Assembly: GCA_016234495.1 (NCBI GenBank)
Contig: JACRBI010000038.1
Coordinates: 144,242 to 208,241 of the forward strand
Length of the DNA stretch: 64,000 nucleotides
Direction: 5' to 3'
From: Chloroflexota bacterium
Lineage (GTDB): Bacteria > Chloroflexota > Anaerolineae > Anaerolineales > Villigracilaceae
Of the stretch, positions 60,642 through 64,000 are shown one piece after another (the first letter of the stretch is position 1; each line of letters starts with the position of its first letter). The notes beneath the pieces are model-generated. The model was not told where the DNA came from, ran no database searches, and was given only the letters and a program-made list of their open reading frames with translations. A program made the translations under genes and the position numbers.

Positions 60642-61115
60642 ATGAAGAAACGAAAGACAAAAAAATCCCTGGTTCCACTCTACCTGACGATCGGTGGTGG
60701 ACTCTTGTTGATCGTTACAGCAATTCTGCTGGCGACTCAAAACGCTCCTGCCGCACCGACACCTGCCTCTGCCTCTCATGAAGAAGAGACCTACCCTGAG
60801 ATTCCGCGTGCGTCTCTTGAAGAAGCCAAAGCCGCACTGGATGCAGATAATGCTGTGATAGTGGATGTCCGTTCCGCGGAAGCTTATGCGGGCGGTCATA
60901 TTGCAGGCGCGCTCAATATCCCGCTCGCCGAACTCGAATCCCGTCTTGGTGAATTGGATAAGGCACAATGGATCATCACCTACTGTACCTGACCCAGCGA
61001 AGAATCGAGCGCCCGTGCGGCGTCCATCCTGCTTGACAATGGATTTACCAACGTTACCCCGATTCTCGGCGGCTATGAAGCCTGGATGAATGCGGGTTAT
61101 CCCGTCGAACCCTGA
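60642..61115 (+). CDS. rhodanese-domain selenoprotein (in-frame UGA at 60990)
   Basis: 157 residues if the TGA at 60990-60992 is selenocysteine (residue 117). The protein has a membrane helix (about 9-29), a linker, and a rhodanese domain; the TGA falls in the active-site loop, where the frame reads ITYCT-TGA-PSEESSARAA and relatives have CxCPSE. The frame continues for 40 more codons (FTNVTPILGGYEAW) to a TGA at 61113. A stem GCGCC-CGTGC-GGCGT begins 17 bases after the TGA, as expected of a SECIS. The ATG follows CTGGAGATAG. The track ends at 60992. Confidence 0.85.
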
Positions 61116-61138
61116 GATAAAACACAAAAGGAGCCTCA

Positions 61139-61561
61139 ATGTTTACCAAAACAAGAATGTGGCTGGCGCTACTCGGTGTCAGTCTGTTTTTGCTTGCCGC
61201 CTGCCAGGCGGAGGAACAGATCGGTATTCAAGCTGAAATGAACGGAACACCCTATCGCGTAGTGTCTGTGCAGGAATTGCAGAGTATGCTCGAAACCAAG
61301 GATTTCACAATGATCAATGTTCATACTCCGTGGGAGGGCGATATTCCGCAAACGGACTTGCGCCTGGCGTATGATCAAATTGATGGGAATCTGGGTCAAC
61401 TACCGGCTAAGAAAGACGCGAAGATCGTTGTCTACTGCCTAACTTCCGGTATGGCGAAAAAGGCCGTGGCAAGTTTACTGAGTCAAGGGTACACCAATAT
61501 CTGGATGCTCGAGGGTGGGACAACCGCTTGGGAGGAGTCCGGATTGATCATTAACAAATAA
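61139..61561 (+). CDS. rhodanese-domain lipoprotein, copy 2
   Basis: 140 residues, lipobox LAACQ, one rhodanese domain with active-site loop VYCLTSGMAKKA and GYTNIWMLEGGTTAWE. Related to 11774. The loop has one Cys, so it is a standard, non-Sec version next to the selenoprotein form. AAAAGGAGCCTCA precedes it. Terminator follows. Confidence 0.9.
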   Translation: MFTKTRMWLALLGVSLFLLAACQAEEQIGIQAEMNGTPYRVVSVQELQSMLETKDFTMINVHTPWEGDIPQTDLRLAYDQIDGNLGQLPAKKDAKIVVYCLTSGMAKKAVASLLSQGYTNIWMLEGGTTAWEESGLIINK

Positions 61562-61572
61562 GAATATAAGGA

Positions 61573-61616
61573 TAACAAAGGAAGCGGGAGATCGGATCTC
61601 CCGCTTCCTTTGTTAA
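61573..61616 (+). terminator. strong terminator ending the metal operon
   Basis: Perfect palindrome around GGAAGCGGGAGATC (21-bp stem, one-base loop), after the rhodanese lipoprotein gene. Confidence 0.85.
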
Positions 61617-61639
61617 GGTATGTAAAAAATAATGAAGAT

Positions 61640-61770
61640 TTATTTGACCACTTCCAATTTTCCAATCATGCCAGCCTGCAGATACCACGCATGACGTACA
61701 CAATCTGATATGTACCAGACTGAGCAGGCCACTGAATGCCTCCGATTGGCCACCAGGTTGAACATTCAAC
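61640..61770 (-). pseudogene. possible degraded cupredoxin end
   Basis: On the minus strand one frame reads ...CVRHAWYLQAGMIGKLEVVK-stop, like the Cys/His/Met end of a cupredoxin, and another frame just upstream gives WPAQSGTYQIV. The two frames do not join without a shift. Weak, but such a pattern by chance is uncommon. Confidence 0.35.
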
Positions 61771-61831
61771 TTCCTAAAGAACGTTAGCGGAATTTGACTG
61801 AAGATAAAGCTTAAAGCGCCAAAAGTTGATA

Positions 61832-62380
61832 TCAAGGGATTAGATACATCCACAACCTTTCCCTTTTTTCAACGCTCCACCCAGTCAACTTGATCCAAGC
61901 AAGCGGAAATTCAAGATCGAATAAAAAACCGCAACTTAGGATGGAAAATTCATGAATCACAACTCTTTTGGGCAGGGATAACAATGGGTTTCCTGTTGCA
62001 AAGTTGGAAAGCTTTGCCTGCCGTCCAAATGCCAGTTTTTTTATCTCAATTGGCGAAAGGGTAGTGAAGATGATCTTATGATCTCCCGTTGTATCCGCGC
62101 AAACGATGGACTGGGTTTCCTGAAATGCTTCCAGGATTTGCAAACTGACCTCCTGACCCAGCATCCGTCCAGACACTTGACTAAGCCAATGCAGAGGATC
62201 ATGAACCTGCACAGTCTGCGCCAGGTGCTCGTGCTTGATCTTTAGATCCTGCACAGCCCAAAGAACCAACTGCTCTCGCAGACCATCAATCGCTTTCCTT
62301 TGTCTTTCATTTCCCATGCTGATCAACGCCCCAAAGAAGATCACGGCGGAGGCCACTACAATGGCAAGTATTATTTCCAT
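61832..62380 (-). CDS. membrane-anchored protein of unknown function
   Basis: 182 residues: N-terminal helix (residues 3-22), a helical region (KAIDGLREQLVLWAVQDLK) and a C-terminal hydrophobic-strand region. AAGGATAT precedes the ATG. No domain recognised. It is downstream of, and probably cotranscribed with, the large surface protein gene. Confidence 0.65.
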   Translation of the reverse strand: MEIILAIVVASAVIFFGALISMGNERQRKAIDGLREQLVLWAVQDLKIKHEHLAQTVQVHDPLHWLSQVSGRMLGQEVSLQILEAFQETQSIVCADTTGDHKIIFTTLSPIEIKKLAFGRQAKLSNFATGNPLLSLPKRVVIHEFSILSCGFLFDLEFPLAWIKLTGWSVEKRERLWMYLIP

Positions 62381-62405
62381 TTTTTATATATCCTTTTCTG
62401 TCTTC

Positions 62406-64000
62406 CTAATTTTGTTTGTTATCGAACGAATCATCTTTTGCCTCAGCAGACATTACCCTGAACGTCTCACCTAAACGGCCCAATGCCTTGGGACGGGGAT
62501 CCACCACACTGGCAGATGCAACCACCAGGAACAAGCCCAGCAATCCAAGGACTTGCCAGAGTGGAAAAGAGGAACGAGAAGGCTCTGGAGTTTTTTCAGG
62601 AATCGGCGTTACAAATACCGGTGTTGCCGACGGCAATATTTGTGTTGGGATTGGTGTTGCTGAAGGTGTCAGGGTGCTGGTTGCGGTTGGGGATGGAGTT
62701 AGGGTAACGGTCGAGGTCGCCATCGCTGGGATTATGATCCTGCCACTATCCCGTCCACACAACCCGTTGACATCACATGCCTCTGCCAGAACCGGGTATT
62801 CCCCAACTGGCGCCAACGTTCCATCGCCAAAGCGTCGATCCCATTTCACGATATAGGAATTCTTGCCGGGATCAAAGTCCAACACCAACTCCTTCCAACG
62901 CTTTTGCGGATCACGGATGGTTACCTGGATGCTGGCAATCGGAAAATGATTGGGGGACACCTTCAATATTCCGGTCTCCCATATCCACCACCGTTCCGTA
63001 ATAGACACAGCAGGCGGGGCATTGTCCACGGTCAACTTAACTGAAACAACATTGCCAACATTGCCGGCGCGATCCATGCCGCGCATTTGGATGGTGTATT
63101 CTCCATTCGGCACTTCACCGGAAGGCCAATTGTAAGACCAGCCATCTCCTGTGTTCATCGAGACTGCCTGCCAGGTATTCCCTCCATCAACCGAGATGTC
63201 ACCACCCTCTGGACCGGATGTGTCGTCCAGTAAATTTCCGTCGAAGCGTACATCACCCTGCACAACCTCACCATTAGAATGGGATGTGATTTGAGCGACC
63301 GGAGGAACCGTGTCTATGCGGATTACCTTGGATACCGTCACTTCATTTCCAGCCACATCCCTGGCATATATCAGGACAGCATGTGACCCATCTGTGAAGT
63401 GCATGGGTGGAGTGACCCAACTTGCTCCACCATCAGCGCTTGCCAGCAGGGATGAAAGTCCAGAGATCACGTCTGTTGCCGTAGCAGACAGGTCCACTTC
63501 CGAGATGTGCCAGCCATTCCTGCCATCAACAGGCGGAAGGCTGACTTCAAGATCAGGTGGCGTCCCATCCCGCTGCCATGTGGATAAACCACTGGCGGTC
63601 CGCCCACTGGTGGATGTCACAGTGTAGTTGGCTGTACCAGTTCCCTCCGGTAAAGGCAAGTCACAGGAATCTCCACATGTAAACGGTACTCCGTTCAAAT
63701 CACCGGCGATGGTCACATCAAACCCCTGCGGATCACTGGCAGAGAGTTCCAGAGTCTCATTCCCTCGGCACCAACCGGCATCGCCCCACAGATCGCAAAC
63801 CACAACTCCTGTAATTTGCGGTGGCAGCGGGGTCGGTGTGGGCGACGGGGTATTGGTATAGGTCGCCGTGGGCGTATACGTCATGGTCGGCGTGAAGGTC
63901 AACGTCGGCGTCAGACTGGGTGTAAAGGTTGCTGTCGGCGTGCGAGTTATGGTCGGTGTGAACGTGGGTGTCCGCGACGGGGTGGGTGTGGCAGTGGACG
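62406..64000 (-). CDS. surface protein with Ig-like repeats and Ser/Thr-Pro linkers, partial
   Basis: The open frame continues to the window edge, so the 5' end is missing; the track's TTG start at 63902 is arbitrary. Seen parts: T/P-rich TPTPTPLPP linkers, three or four Ig/Big-like repeats (DVAGNEVTVSKVIRIDTVPPVAQI, GMDRAGNVGNVVSVKLTVDNAPPAVSI), a second T/P linker and a C-terminal membrane helix (LWQVLGLLGLFLVVASASVV). A cell-surface or wall-anchored protein. No relation to metal is visible. Confidence 0.8.
   Translation of the reverse strand, partial: STATPTPSRTPTFTPTITRTPTATFTPSLTPTLTFTPTMTYTPTATYTNTPSPTPTPLPPQITGVVVCDLWGDAGWCRGNETLELSASDPQGFDVTIAGDLNGVPFTCGDSCDLPLPEGTGTANYTVTSTSGRTASGLSTWQRDGTPPDLEVSLPPVDGRNGWHISEVDLSATATDVISGLSSLLASADGGASWVTPPMHFTDGSHAVLIYARDVAGNEVTVSKVIRIDTVPPVAQITSHSNGEVVQGDVRFDGNLLDDTSGPEGGDISVDGGNTWQAVSMNTGDGWSYNWPSGEVPNGEYTIQMRGMDRAGNVGNVVSVKLTVDNAPPAVSITERWWIWETGILKVSPNHFPIASIQVTIRDPQKRWKELVLDFDPGKNSYIVKWDRRFGDGTLAPVGEYPVLAEACDVNGLCGRDSGRIIIPAMATSTVTLTPSPTATSTLTPSATPIPTQILPSATPVFVTPIPEKTPEPSRSSFPLWQVLGLLGLFLVVASASVVDPRPKALGRLGETFRVMSAEAKDDSFDNKQN

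Noticed and set aside
1-64000. CRISPR array or tRNA/rRNA genes
   Set aside because: No regularly spaced short repeats and no tRNA-like cloverleaf or rRNA sequence was recognised; detection by eye is limited for tRNAs.

Overview
The window reads as one long accessory stretch of a bacterial chromosome devoted to copper and other heavy metals, cell-envelope redox chemistry and lipoproteins. No rRNA, tRNA, transposase or CRISPR array was seen. The style of the proteins fits a Chloroflexota bacterium of the Anaerolineae type: lipoproteins with an LSAC lipobox followed by Thr/Pro-rich linkers, Tat-type L,D-transpeptidases with an SRRDFLK motif, DUF1461, DUF2085 and DUF3105 membrane proteins, and Ser/Thr-Pro-rich surface proteins. 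That assignment is an inference, because no phylogenetic marker gene is present.

Layout. 0.3-2.6 kb (minus): membrane protein, lipoprotein, small His-rich membrane protein and L,D-transpeptidase. 2.7-10.1 kb: YHS protein, beta-propeller lipoprotein, Cys-rich protein, two-domain multicopper oxidase, YtkA-like lipoprotein, DUF3105, DUF2085 and a NarL-type two-component system. 10.2-12.8 kb: a thiol-redox cassette (CcdA with apparently permuted order, DsbA-like, rhodanese, TlpA). 12.9-21.8 kb: YHS, zinc-ribbon proteins, Cu-ATPase, cupredoxin, SDR, a broken methyltransferase, methyltransferases, TlpA and an Lgt paralogue. 22.2-31.9 kb: polyferredoxin, Lgt, HMA chaperone, CsoR-like regulator, a second Cu-ATPase, FTR1 and a second L,D-transpeptidase. 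32-41.8 kb: C39 peptidase, small metal proteins, an ABC/FtsX exporter whose ATPase carries a YHS tail, M23 peptidase and a third L,D-transpeptidase. 41.9-46.4 kb: two CuA-type cupredoxins, polyferredoxin, a probable selenoprotein and FTR1. 46.5-51.6 kb (minus): a CmtR-like ArsR, LspA and two P-type ATPases. 51.8-55.1 kb: Met-rich proteins and an OmpR/histidine-kinase pair. 55.1-61.6 kb: SmtB-like ArsR, P1B-4 ATPase, SCO1, PCuAC and two rhodaneses, one a probable selenoprotein. 61.6-64 kb (minus): two surface or membrane proteins, the second cut by the window end.

The most striking structure is not a gene. At least fourteen promoters between 2.6 and 42 kb share a composite signature: an 18-bp palindrome near ATAAGCAATTTTGCCTAT, a GGCGCT-like hexamer starting 35 bp from its first base, and a -10-like hexamer starting 62-64 bp from its first base. 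This places most operons of the region in one regulon, probably under an activator bound near -66. The NarL-type response regulator (7742-8434) and the CsoR-like protein (26500-26808) both lie in operons carrying the signature and are the candidate regulators. The 46-61 kb part instead carries ArsR-type operators on standard TTGACA promoters.

Functionally the genes combine cytoplasmic metal export (five P1B ATPases), extracytoplasmic copper oxidation and carriage (multicopper oxidase, cupredoxins, SCO1, PCuAC), iron uptake (two FTR1), thiol/disulfide and persulfide chemistry (CcdA, DsbA, TlpA, rhodaneses, two probable selenoproteins), lipoprotein processing (two Lgt-family proteins, LspA) and wall cross-linking (three L,D-transpeptidases).
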